Under the pieces are notes generated by a model. That model was not told where the DNA came from, made no database searches, and saw only the letters and a list, made by a program, of their open reading frames with translations. A stretch of DNA of 15,018 bases from Paeniglutamicibacter kerguelensis (lineage in GTDB: Bacteria; Actinomycetota; Actinomycetes; Actinomycetales; Micrococcaceae), in contig NZ_JAGIOF010000002.1 of the NCBI RefSeq assembly GCF_017876535.1, forward strand, positions 1 to 15,018. Direction: 5' to 3'. The translations under genes were made by a program, and so were the position numbers. Shown piece after piece: positions 1 to 4,818 of this stretch (its first letter is position 1; each line of letters starts with the position of its first letter).

Positions 1-1
1 A

Positions 2-394
2 ATGAAGAAGTTTGCCATGCCTGTCCTGATGTCCGTTCTGCTGCTGACAGCGACCGCTTGCGGTGGAAGTGCAGAGCCTGAGGCTGCGGCCACGCCATCA
101 GCATCCACCGTGGGCGAAGTTGCTGCCGCTGCTGGCACCAGCATTCCCAAGCCCACCGCTGAGCAGGAAGCAAAACTGCTGGACGACATCAAGAAGATCA
201 ACCCGGCGTTCATCAACCGGAAGACCGTGGACAACGCACGGAACCAGTGCACAAGCATCTTGGATGAGTCCCCGGAAGCCAGCTTGGTTAGATCGGTCAA
301 GGCCCGCTTTGAGGGTCTCGGCGTCGAGTCAGTTTCCGACGCCGAAGCAAAGCAGCTGTTGAAGACAATCCGTACCAACGGATTCTGCAAGTAG
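2..394 (+). CDS. Small secreted lipoprotein, function unknown (copy 1)
   Basis: A 130-residue exported protein. The N-terminus has a short basic start (MKK), a hydrophobic stretch at residues 4-19 and a lipobox-like ATA-C at 17-20, so Cys20 is the likely lipid-modified residue after cleavage by signal peptidase II. An Ala/Ser/Thr-rich linker follows (about 21-50), then a helical domain (about 52-130) with two Cys, near residue 83 and at 129, that could form a disulphide. The size and paired Cys recall the small actinobacterial DUF732-type exported proteins, but the match is loose. The start is supported by the leader seen in copy 2 (G-rich Shine-Dalgarno, 5-base gap). A strong hairpin follows the stop. 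A surface role such as exclusion or adhesion is possible but unproven. Confidence 0.85.
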   Translation: MKKFAMPVLMSVLLLTATACGGSAEPEAAATPSASTVGEVAAAAGTSIPKPTAEQEAKLLDDIKKINPAFINRKTVDNARNQCTSILDESPEASLVRSVKARFEGLGVESVSDAEAKQLLKTIRTNGFCK

Positions 395-410
395 CCCTAG
401 CGAATCACCA

Positions 411-449
411 GGTTCCCGGGTTAGCCGTCATCGTGTTAGCCCGGGAACC
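411..449 (+). terminator. Hairpin after lipoprotein gene (copy 1)
   Basis: GGTTCCCGGGTTAGC at 411-425 pairs with GTTAGCCCGGGAACC at 435-449: ten perfect pairs, then five more including two G-T wobbles, with a 9-base loop. It lies 17 bases after the lipoprotein stop. No T-run follows, so it may be a terminator of the U-poor actinobacterial kind or an mRNA 3' stabiliser. Confidence 0.55.
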
Positions 450-499
450 AACGGAACCAAGCTGGGTGCAGTCGGGCGAGCGAGGACGGAGCCTCTGGA

Positions 500-543
500 A
501 CTTGAGGAGGCAGGTCTGTACTCAAGTCTTCGGTAAAGGACTT
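500..543 (+). other. Two mutually exclusive stems (copy 1)
   Basis: ACTTGAG at 500-506 can pair with CTCAAGT at 521-527, while AAGTC at 524-528 can instead pair with GACTT at 539-543. The two stems share bases and cannot form together, which is the geometry of an attenuator or RNA switch. The stems are short (7 and 5 pairs), so chance is possible. Confidence 0.3.
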
Positions 544-655
544 CGCTTCGCTCAGGCTGTCTCCCCCTGCTGTTCCCTGCCCCCAACGCTTCGGTTAGGT
601 ATTGACGCAACGCACCGGCCGTGGCATTCGGATGGTGGGGTCAGGAAACGATGGA

Positions 656-708
656 CCCCCCCAGTGAATCGGGGCGCACTGATGGCGCGGAAGGATTCAC
701 TGAGGGGG
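656..708. other. Large imperfect hairpin in candidate origin (copy 1)
   Basis: Fifteen-base arms at 656-670 and 694-708 pair with one mismatch (C661/A703). The 23-base loop contains GCGC at 674-677 and at 685-688, which could extend the structure. It is the largest fold in the non-coding region and lies mid-way to the helix-turn-helix gene. It could be a structured RNA, a primer site or an initiator site; nothing here decides. Confidence 0.4.
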
Positions 709-1027
709 ACTGAGGATCTGATTCGGACGGAGCCGGTCGAGGTTTCCTAGAACGCGCTACGGGTATTACTCGCCTGCGCCAGGACTGGGATGTGAGGGGT
801 GAACCGGGGGAGCCGCAAACGCTCTTACCCCGCTGGATTTTCTAGCGCTCCGAGTCTGCCTTGATACGCGTTCAATCCCTCTCGGGAAATCCTTTGGTCT
901 CACTACACCCGGGGACAAGCCGGTGGTCATTCATCCTGACTCGGCTTCGACATGCCGTGGACGGGTATCGCGCACTCTGCCAGGAGTCGGGATACACTTT
1001 CTATTAAGTTGTTTTTGACGAACATCA

Positions 1028-1062
1028 CGATAGCCGAGTACCTGCCAGGGTCTCGGCTATCG
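1028..1062 (+). terminator. Perfect 11-bp hairpin upstream of helix-turn-helix gene (copy 1)
   Basis: CGATAGCCGAG at 1028-1038 pairs perfectly with CTCGGCTATCG at 1052-1062; ACC and GGT inside the loop can extend it. A short T-run (CCTTT) follows on the plus strand. It ends 66 bases before the ATG of the gene at 1129, so it could be an attenuator in that gene's leader, the end of a short RNA, or an operator. The AT-rich patch with TTGACG (1015-1020) lies immediately upstream. Confidence 0.45.
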
Positions 1063-1128
1063 GCCTTTAACCGGCGTGTCACTCTGACTTGGGCCTGGGG
1101 CTCGAATCGTTCCCCGTACCTTGGAAGC

Positions 1129-1641
1129 ATGGATGGACAACGCCCCGCATGGCGACTCTCGGAAGCTGTCGAACGAACCAACGCCAGCAGGTCGACCCTT
1201 CGCAGGCACCTGGAGAACGGACGACTTCCCAACGCCTACAAGGACAGCTCGGGTGCGTGGCGGTTCCCGGTCGAGGATCTACTCGCCGCCGGGGTGAGCA
1301 TGGTCAAGAGCAGCCCAGACAATCCGGTGAACGTGTCCACTGAGCAACCTGCTGAACAACCCATGAGCAACCATGCCCAGCGCATTGCCGAACTGGAACA
1401 ACAGCTTGCCGTTGAACGCGAACGCAGCGCCGGACTGGAAAGGCTTGCGGCATTCGCCCATGAGCGCGCGGAAGACCTCCGCATGGCCTTGCGGATGATC
1501 GAGGGAACCAGGCCTGAGCAACCCGCTGAGCAAGCTCTGAGCGTGCCCAGTGACCGTGCCCAGGATGGTGCCGTGAGCGACCCTGAGCAATCCTCTCCCA
1601 GCGGTGCTCGCCGATGGCTAACCTTCGGTCGTCGTCGGTGA
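1129..1641 (+). CDS. Helix-turn-helix/coiled-coil protein, candidate replication protein (copy 1)
   Basis: A 170-residue DNA-binding protein from ATG 1129. The reading frame stays open back to 952, but the upstream residues overlap the 1028-1062 hairpin and look non-coding. GGAAG lies only one base before the ATG, so initiation is unusual or leaderless. Residues 8-55 form a MerR/excisionase-like winged helix-turn-helix (SEAVERTNASRSTLRRHLE, then a W-R-F-P wing and an LLAAG end). Residues 60-80 are a polar linker, 82-123 a charged helix likely to form a coiled coil, and 124-158 a disordered stretch. The tail RRWLTFGRRR is basic. This layout occurs in small actinobacterial plasmids and integrative elements (from memory). 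With no other Rep candidate, I infer an origin-binding or partition-type role; a plain regulator is the alternative. Confidence 0.7.
   Translation: MDGQRPAWRLSEAVERTNASRSTLRRHLENGRLPNAYKDSSGAWRFPVEDLLAAGVSMVKSSPDNPVNVSTEQPAEQPMSNHAQRIAELEQQLAVERERSAGLERLAAFAHERAEDLRMALRMIEGTRPEQPAEQALSVPSDRAQDGAVSDPEQSSPSGARRWLTFGRRR
1340..1591. repeat. Iteron-like TGAGCAAC repeats inside the gene (copy 1)
   Basis: Eight near copies of TGAGCAAC start at 1341, 1353, 1364, 1515, 1527, 1538, 1574 and 1584. The first six form two triplets with the same 12- then 11-base spacing. Five copies read as Glu-Gln in the gene; the ones at 1364, 1538 and 1574 lie in another frame (reading Met-Ser, Leu-Ser and Val-Ser). 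Conservation across frames favours a DNA-level binding array over a mere protein repeat. Spacing near one helical turn fits iterons. Confidence 0.5.
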
Positions 1642-1656
1642 TTTGCGGGCGTTAGG

Positions 1657-1672
1657 CGGCGCGCCAGCGCCG
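1657..1672 (+). terminator. Short GC hairpin after helix-turn-helix gene (copy 1)
   Basis: CGGCGC at 1657-1662 and GCGCCG at 1667-1672 pair with a 4-base loop, 15 bases after the stop. No T-run follows. A weak terminator candidate. Confidence 0.3.
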
Positions 1673-1765
1673 TGCAACCGTCAAAGGCTCCGGGGCTCTC
1701 CCCGTGCCCGGTCATAGCGCCGCGTGGCCGTGGTGAAGATGGGCCGGGGCTCGGAAACGGACACG

Positions 1766-1795
1766 AAAAGGGGCCGGCTACAGTTAGCCGGCCCC
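1766..1795 (-). terminator. Strong terminator for the 95-residue gene (copy 1)
   Basis: An 11-bp perfect stem (1770-1780 with 1785-1795) with a 4-base loop. Read on the minus strand it is followed by TTTT (plus-strand AAAA at 1766-1769), a textbook intrinsic terminator. It lies 47 bases past the stop of the gene at 1843-2130 and may also stop plus-strand transcripts coming from 1129-1641. Confidence 0.85.
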
Positions 1796-1842
1796 ATGAT
1801 CTGGTTTTCGTTTGCCGCCGTCGAGTTGCCCTTCGCTTGGCG

Positions 1843-2130
1843 TTACTTGGATTCTTCGGGAACCCAGGTGAGGTAAATGTCGCCGTGGCGTACGCCTTCC
1901 TCATTGACAACGGAGTTGCGGAGGTTGACGACAATGCGCCCATCGGCCTGGATGAACGGGGGAGTGCGGTAGGTGCGGACGCTCTTGCTCAGCGATTCCG
2001 GTACGCCTTCGCCGGCGAGCACCGCAACGCCCGGGGTTTCCTGGGCAAGTCGGGCCTTGCCGTCCCAGTCGTAGTTGCCCTTTCGGACGCCGCGCCTCGG
2101 GGGTAGCCCGATTGGTGTTGTGCCGTTCAT
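1843..2130 (-). CDS. Hypothetical protein, 95 residues (copy 1)
   Basis: I do not recognise this protein. It starts at ATG 2128-2130 behind a good Shine-Dalgarno (AGGAG, 6 bases before the ATG). It has no membrane segment, signal or Cys. The N-terminus is basic and proline-rich (PPRRGVRKGNYDWDGKAR). The C-terminal half (about 51-91) alternates hydrophobic and polar residues like a small beta fold (RTYRTPPFIQADGRIVVN, then DIYLTWVP). The strong start, own terminator and upstream 26-bp palindrome say it is a real, regulated, single-gene unit. The compact basic/beta composition resembles small phage or plasmid proteins, but no function can be assigned. Confidence 0.75.
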   Translation of the reverse strand: MNGTTPIGLPPRRGVRKGNYDWDGKARLAQETPGVAVLAGEGVPESLSKSVRTYRTPPFIQADGRIVVNLRNSVVNEEGVRHGDIYLTWVPEESK

Positions 2131-2158
2131 GAATTCTCCTGTTGGGTTGGTTTCGCAT

Positions 2159-2184
2159 TTTCCGGTTGGACGTCCAACCGGAAA
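2159..2184 (-). promoter_or_regulatory. 26-bp perfect palindrome upstream of the 95-residue gene (copy 1)
   Basis: TTTCCGGTTGGAC at 2159-2171 is followed directly by its exact reverse complement at 2172-2184, with no loop. It lies 28 bases before the ATG in the leader/promoter zone of the minus-strand gene. A loopless palindrome suits a dimeric repressor or other DNA-binding protein better than an RNA hairpin. No clear -10/-35 pair could be chosen nearby. Confidence 0.6.
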
Positions 2185-2307
2185 CCATTGGTGTTTCCCC
2201 CGTTATCGGTGGTGACATTCAGATTACCGCTGGGCAGATGACAGAATTTGCCATTGGTCGCTATACAGCACTTCCGTGGTCTAAGCCCGTGCCCCGGGCG
2301 TGAGGAA

Positions 2308-2337
2308 GCCCCCGACTCGTGGTCTTGAATCGGGGGC
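2308..2337 (-). terminator. Terminator for the 78-residue gene (copy 1)
   Basis: GCCCCCGACTC at 2308-2318 pairs with GAATCGGGGGC at 2327-2337 with one mismatch and an 8-base loop. On the minus strand it sits 14 bases after the stop of the gene at 2352 and is followed by a pyrimidine run (TTCCTC). Confidence 0.65.
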
Positions 2338-2351
2338 CTTGCGTTTCCTGT

Positions 2352-2588
2352 CTAGTCCTTCAGCTCGGGATAGGTTCCATCGACGGTGGCCACGGTTTCC
2401 ATCCAGCATGTCGCGTCGATTGCCTGGTCGAGTCCTTCGAGCGCCGACGCGATCGCGGGGGCTGATGCCGGGTAGGTCTGGTTCAGGCTGTCCGTGGCCA
2501 TGACGATGCGGCCGTGGTCTGCCAGCTGCTCCAGCTGGAACCGCAGGGTGCGGAGCTGGTCATAAATCTCTGATGCTCGGGTGGTCAC
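2352..2588 (-). CDS. Hypothetical protein, 78 residues (copy 1)
   Basis: Unrecognised acidic, mainly helical protein. It starts at GTG 2586-2588 with GAAGGG 6 bases upstream. Residues 3-26 form an amphipathic helix (ASEIYDQLRTLRFQLEQLAD) and residues 43-58 a second one (SAPAIASALEGLDQAID), with a single Cys at 61. Nothing suggests export or membrane insertion. It lies just downstream of the resolvase on the same strand (82 bases apart, with a small hairpin at 2642-2657 between), so it may be partly co-transcribed with it. A small regulator or antitoxin-like role could be imagined, but no partner toxin is visible. Confidence 0.65.
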   Translation of the reverse strand: MTTRASEIYDQLRTLRFQLEQLADHGRIVMATDSLNQTYPASAPAIASALEGLDQAIDATCWMETVATVDGTYPELKD

Positions 2589-2641
2589 GTCGTGCCCTTC
2601 GTTGGTCGGTTCATCTTGTCATCGTGCGCCGACGGGTGGGC

Positions 2642-2657
2642 CGGGCCGTCAGGCCCG
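2642..2657 (-). terminator. Short hairpin after resolvase gene (copy 1)
   Basis: CGGGCC at 2642-2647 and GGCCCG at 2652-2657 pair with a 4-base loop, 13 bases past the resolvase stop on the minus strand. There is no T-run, so termination is likely partial if any. Confidence 0.3.
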
Positions 2658-2670
2658 ACTCCATGGCCAG

Positions 2671-3333
2671 CTAGGAAACGTTGGCCCAGACCTCGGACTC
2701 CAGGATCTTCTTCACGGTTGCCGGATACCACCGCGCGCCACCCTGCGCCGTCGGCGTCCCGTCCTCGGTCAGCCCGTTGGCGATCGCCGTATACGTGGCG
2801 CCGTCGCGGCGTTCGGCCTTGATCCGCTTCACCACCGCAACGGGCAGCTCCGTGCGGCGGCCCAGCTTCACGCCCTCGCGCTTCCGCTGCGCCAGCCCCT
2901 CGCGGGTTCGGTCACCGATCAGCCGCCGTTCATACTGCGCGACCGACACCTGGACATTGGCCATGAACTCACCCTGCGACGTGGTGGTGTCCAGATCCAT
3001 CTCGCTCAGCACCATGGCCCAGCCCTCGCGCCGCGACCTGCCCATGAGCCCGGCGAAGTCTTCGACGTTGCGGCTGATGCGGTCGATCCGAATGGCCAGC
3101 AGGTAGTGGGCCGCGCCAGCGGTGAGCATGTCCAGCGCCTCGTTCAATACCGGACGCGCCTTGCGGGACATGGACTTGCCGGAGGCCTGCTCCTGCATGA
3201 CCACCGCGTTCCAGCCCCGAAGCTGCGCGACATGGCTCAGGAGCACCACCTGGGCATCAAGGCTGGCCCCCTTGCGGGCCTGTTCCTCGGTGGACACTCG
3301 GGCATAAACGATGGCTGTCCTGGTCGGGTTCAC
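2671..3333 (-). CDS. Serine recombinase (resolvase type) (copy 1)
   Basis: A 220-residue site-specific serine recombinase. Residues 5-140 are the resolvase catalytic domain: YARVSTEEQ with nucleophile Ser14 and Arg12, then RIDRISRN at 82-89 carrying the conserved Asp84/Arg85/Arg88, then the dimer helix region QVSVAQYERRLIGDRTREGL (128-147). A GRR hinge (158-160) leads into a C-terminal helix-turn-helix (about 163-210). The length matches small resolvases and invertases and is far short of phage-type large serine integrases. It starts at GTG 3331-3333 with only a weak GGAA upstream, seven bases from a large inverted repeat that likely holds its promoter. The expected job is to split plasmid multimers into monomers. 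No transposase or invertible segment is present, so a transposon or inversion role is less likely. Confidence 0.93.
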   Translation of the reverse strand: MNPTRTAIVYARVSTEEQARKGASLDAQVVLLSHVAQLRGWNAVVMQEQASGKSMSRKARPVLNEALDMLTAGAAHYLLAIRIDRISRNVEDFAGLMGRSRREGWAMVLSEMDLDTTTSQGEFMANVQVSVAQYERRLIGDRTREGLAQRKREGVKLGRRTELPVAVVKRIKAERRDGATYTAIANGLTEDGTPTAQGGARWYPATVKKILESEVWANVS

Positions 3334-3340
3334 GTTCCGA

Positions 3341-3370
3341 ATTTATACCAAAGGGACGTTTGGTATAAAT
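3341..3370 (-). promoter_or_regulatory. Inverted repeat: resolvase promoter and candidate res site (copy 1)
   Basis: ATTTATACCAAA at 3341-3352 and TTTGGTATAAAT at 3359-3370 are perfect 12-base inverted repeats around a GGGACG spacer. On the minus strand the arm nearest the gene contains an extended -10 (TGG-TATAAA) about ten bases before the GTG start, which would give a nearly leaderless mRNA. A resolvase dimer bound here would both repress its own gene and mark the crossover site, as known for gamma-delta/Tn3-type res sites. The symmetry also makes a plus-strand -10. Confidence 0.65.
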
Positions 3371-3429
3371 CAAATCTCGATAAGCTGGGGATTTTCTTTG
3401 GCCTTACGCACTCTTACTCGCTGACAGAC

Positions 3430-3472
3430 ACGACCCGCGTCCCACACGGGCACCCCCACTCTGCGGGGTCGT
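3430..3472 (-). terminator. Hairpin after the membrane DUF3761-like gene (copy 1)
   Basis: ACGACCCGC at 3430-3438 pairs with GCGGGGTCGT at 3463-3472 with a one-base bulge. On the minus strand it starts one base past the stop at 3474. The loop is long (24 bases) but contains CCC/GGG that can fold further. No T-run. Confidence 0.45.
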
Positions 3473-3473
3473 A

Positions 3474-4184
3474 CTACCTGTCTACGCCGCCGTGCCAGGA
3501 GCAAGCACCTTGCTTTCCCCCTGCGTTGGAGTGTGTGCCGTCCATGCATCGAACCCTGTAGCCCGTTGTGGATCGGCTTGGCGCTGCGGGGCGGCTGGGT
3601 GCCGTGGAGTCACCTTCGGGAATGATGAACTTAGGCGCTTGGTAAGTGGCGGTCCTTAGGCGCGCTCGGGCGCTATTTCCTTCCCAGAACGTACTGGTCA
3701 AGTTGCATTCGGTTACGGTCGCATAGGCGTAATTGAGGCTTGCAGCAGTACCGGCAGATTTGCTGCCGGGCTTGCCATACGTGGTGTGAAAATAGCTCCC
3801 TTCGCCTCCCGTGCGAATGTCGCTACAGATTTGGACGGCGATGCTCTTGAGATCTAATTCGGAAGGCGGCGTGAGCCCGTACGCCCTGTAGCTATTGGTT
3901 GTGTAGTCGCGACTGAGTTCCTCGTTTGTTTTTGTTGCCGGGGGTGTTGTTTTAGTGGGGGCGGCCGCAAAGGCCTTGGCGTTAGATTGCGGAGAGGTGG
4001 CAGCCGCTTTGGAGGGTGCGTCTGTGTCGAGTGTTGAACTAATCCCCGACCAGACCAGCAAAACGAGCATGAGGAGCGAGGCTGTTATGACTAGCCGAGA
4101 GCCTCCGCCCCCACCTTTGTTGGCAGGGGGGAGCGGGTCAACCGAGTCGCGGCTCCGCCCGTAATGGAATTGCTCGTCTTTCAT
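3474..4184 (-). CDS. Single-pass membrane protein with DUF3761-like C-terminus (copy 1)
   Basis: A 236-residue protein from ATG 4182-4184, chosen because a GGGGGA Shine-Dalgarno lies six bases upstream; an upstream in-frame start would add 15 residues without one. Residues 1-29 are polar with a glycine run (24-28), 31-52 a membrane segment, and 53-88 an Ala/Thr/Pro-rich stalk. A Cys-pair domain follows at 89-180 (Cys120, Cys160). The tail at 209-234 reads YRVRCMDGTHSNAGGKQGAC and then SWHGGV, the C-DG-S-G-CS-HGGV signature of DUF3761. Topology is most likely inside-out with the bulk outside the cell. DUF3761 has no established function that I know of. The leader style matches the lipoprotein at 2-394, hinting at co-regulated surface proteins. 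Confidence 0.85.
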   Translation of the reverse strand: MKDEQFHYGRSRDSVDPLPPANKGGGGGSRLVITASLLMLVLLVWSGISSTLDTDAPSKAAATSPQSNAKAFAAAPTKTTPPATKTNEELSRDYTTNSYRAYGLTPPSELDLKSIAVQICSDIRTGGEGSYFHTTYGKPGSKSAGTAASLNYAYATVTECNLTSTFWEGNSARARLRTATYQAPKFIIPEGDSTAPSRPAAPSRSTTGYRVRCMDGTHSNAGGKQGACSWHGGVDR

Positions 4185-4291
4185 GGTTTCCCCCGCTGTT
4201 TCTATTTGACGCTGGCAACATTGTTCCATCAGGGCACGAAGGGACTTTCGAGGCGCGCGTGGTCGTCGGGTGAAGCGTTCCCTTTATGAAC

Positions 4292-4672
4292 TCACTCCCA
4301 GCCCCGCTCTGAATGGTTCACGGGGCGATGATACTGTCCTTCCTCCTTCGCGTTCACTGCGTCCTCCTCACGGAAATACCATCCGCGAACCGCCCCTGAG
4401 CCAACGCTCGCGACCAGCCAATGGGGCTTCGCCTTTTCCATACGTCCGACGCTATCGGTGTAGAGGCCGCGGCGATCAGGTGGGGGGAGGCGCAGTGTCG
4501 CCCCACATTTATTAATGATGCGGTTCACTTGCATGCGCGAGAACCCGGAGGCTTGCGCGATCTCTGTGACTTTCACGCGGTGTTCGTATGCGCGGAGGAT
4601 GCTCTCCTCGAGGCGAAGGTTGGCGGACTGAGCGGCCAAGCGGGCGTCCTTGATGTCGGAAATTACTGTCAT
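4292..4672 (-). CDS. Small helix-turn-helix protein, probable regulator (copy 1)
   Basis: A 126-residue protein from ATG 4670-4672; an in-frame TTG six bases earlier is less likely. Residues 5-20 are helical and 22-56 form a homeodomain-like helix-turn-helix (LEESILRAYEHRVKVTEIAQ, then ASGFSRMQVNRIINK). The C-terminal part (about 83-115) is a small beta-like domain (WLVASVGSG, RGWYFREEDAVN). No Shine-Dalgarno precedes the ATG, but a -10-like TACAGT lies six bases upstream, suggesting a leaderless mRNA. TGTAAC repeats between this gene and the divergent nuclease gene fit self-binding and shared control. I infer it regulates the nuclease at 4819-5796. Confidence 0.75.
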   Translation of the reverse strand: MTVISDIKDARLAAQSANLRLEESILRAYEHRVKVTEIAQASGFSRMQVNRIINKCGATLRLPPPDRRGLYTDSVGRMEKAKPHWLVASVGSGAVRGWYFREEDAVNAKEEGQYHRPVNHSERGWE

Positions 4673-4680
4673 GGGCAAAC

Positions 4681-4710
4681 TGTAACATTAAGTTACAAAT
4701 GTAACATAAT
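4681..4710. promoter_or_regulatory. TGTAAC operator in divergent promoter region (copy 1)
   Basis: TGTAAC (4681-4686) and GTTACA (4692-4697) form an inverted repeat with a 5-base spacer, and a third TGTAAC follows at 4700-4705. The site starts eight bases upstream of the regulator ATG and overlaps a plus-strand -10-like CATAAT (4705-4710) that could serve the nuclease gene, so one protein bound here could control both directions. Confidence 0.55.
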
Positions 4711-4787
4711 CGACAATCGATGGTGCGGACAAAATACCGCCGCCGAAAGACATATCTTGTTCGAAAACATTGAGACCTAAAGAACTG

Positions 4788-4814
4788 TCTTCCTTCCTGG
4801 GTAAGTTGGGAAGA
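4788..4814 (+). promoter_or_regulatory. Hairpin that can mask the nuclease ribosome binding site (copy 1)
   Basis: TCTTCC at 4788-4793 pairs with GGAAGA at 4809-4814. The right arm is the Shine-Dalgarno of the TTG start at 4819. Together with the TTG start this would keep translation low. The stem is short (6 pairs, 15-base loop), so the effect is tentative. Confidence 0.35.
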
Positions 4815-4818
4815 TCAA

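Larger units (their letters stand above)
395..1128. other. Long structured non-coding region, candidate origin (copy 1)
   Basis: These 734 bases hold no convincing gene. The open frames present are Arg/Ser/Pro-rich, lack Shine-Dalgarno sites and resemble no protein. The region does hold hairpins at 411-449, 500-543, 656-708 and 1028-1062, and an AT-rich patch at about 992-1027 just upstream of the helix-turn-helix gene. The piece near 540-560 (TTCGCTTCGCTCAGG) and the piece near 728-748 look like intergenic repeats often mis-annotated as proteins in actinobacteria. With no Rep gene elsewhere, this is the natural place for the replication origin or a copy-control RNA. That is inference. Confidence 0.5.

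Noticed and set aside
433..750. A 105-residue open frame in the non-coding region
   Set aside because: No ribosome binding site and low-complexity composition. Its end looks like an intergenic repeat often mis-called as protein in actinobacteria.
952..1128. An upstream start adding 59 residues to the helix-turn-helix protein
   Set aside because: The extension covers the AT-rich patch and the 1028-1062 hairpin and does not look like protein. ATG 1129 begins directly before the conserved domain.
1236..1943. A 235-residue minus-strand open frame over the helix-turn-helix gene and terminator
   Set aside because: Ser/Arg/Pro-rich shadow that crosses the strong terminator at 1766-1795 and overlaps two better genes.
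2352..3333. Toxin-antitoxin pair (78-residue protein with a neighbour)
   Set aside because: The only same-strand neighbour is the resolvase, the genes are not overlapping, and no toxin fold is visible.
2671..3333. Large serine integrase with an attachment site
   Set aside because: The protein is only 220 residues and lacks the long zinc-ribbon and coiled-coil regions of integrases.
2581..3561. A 326-residue open frame on the plus strand across the resolvase gene
   Set aside because: It is antisense to the clear resolvase gene; its His/Leu/Arg/Pro-rich sequence is typical of a shadow frame and has no domain.
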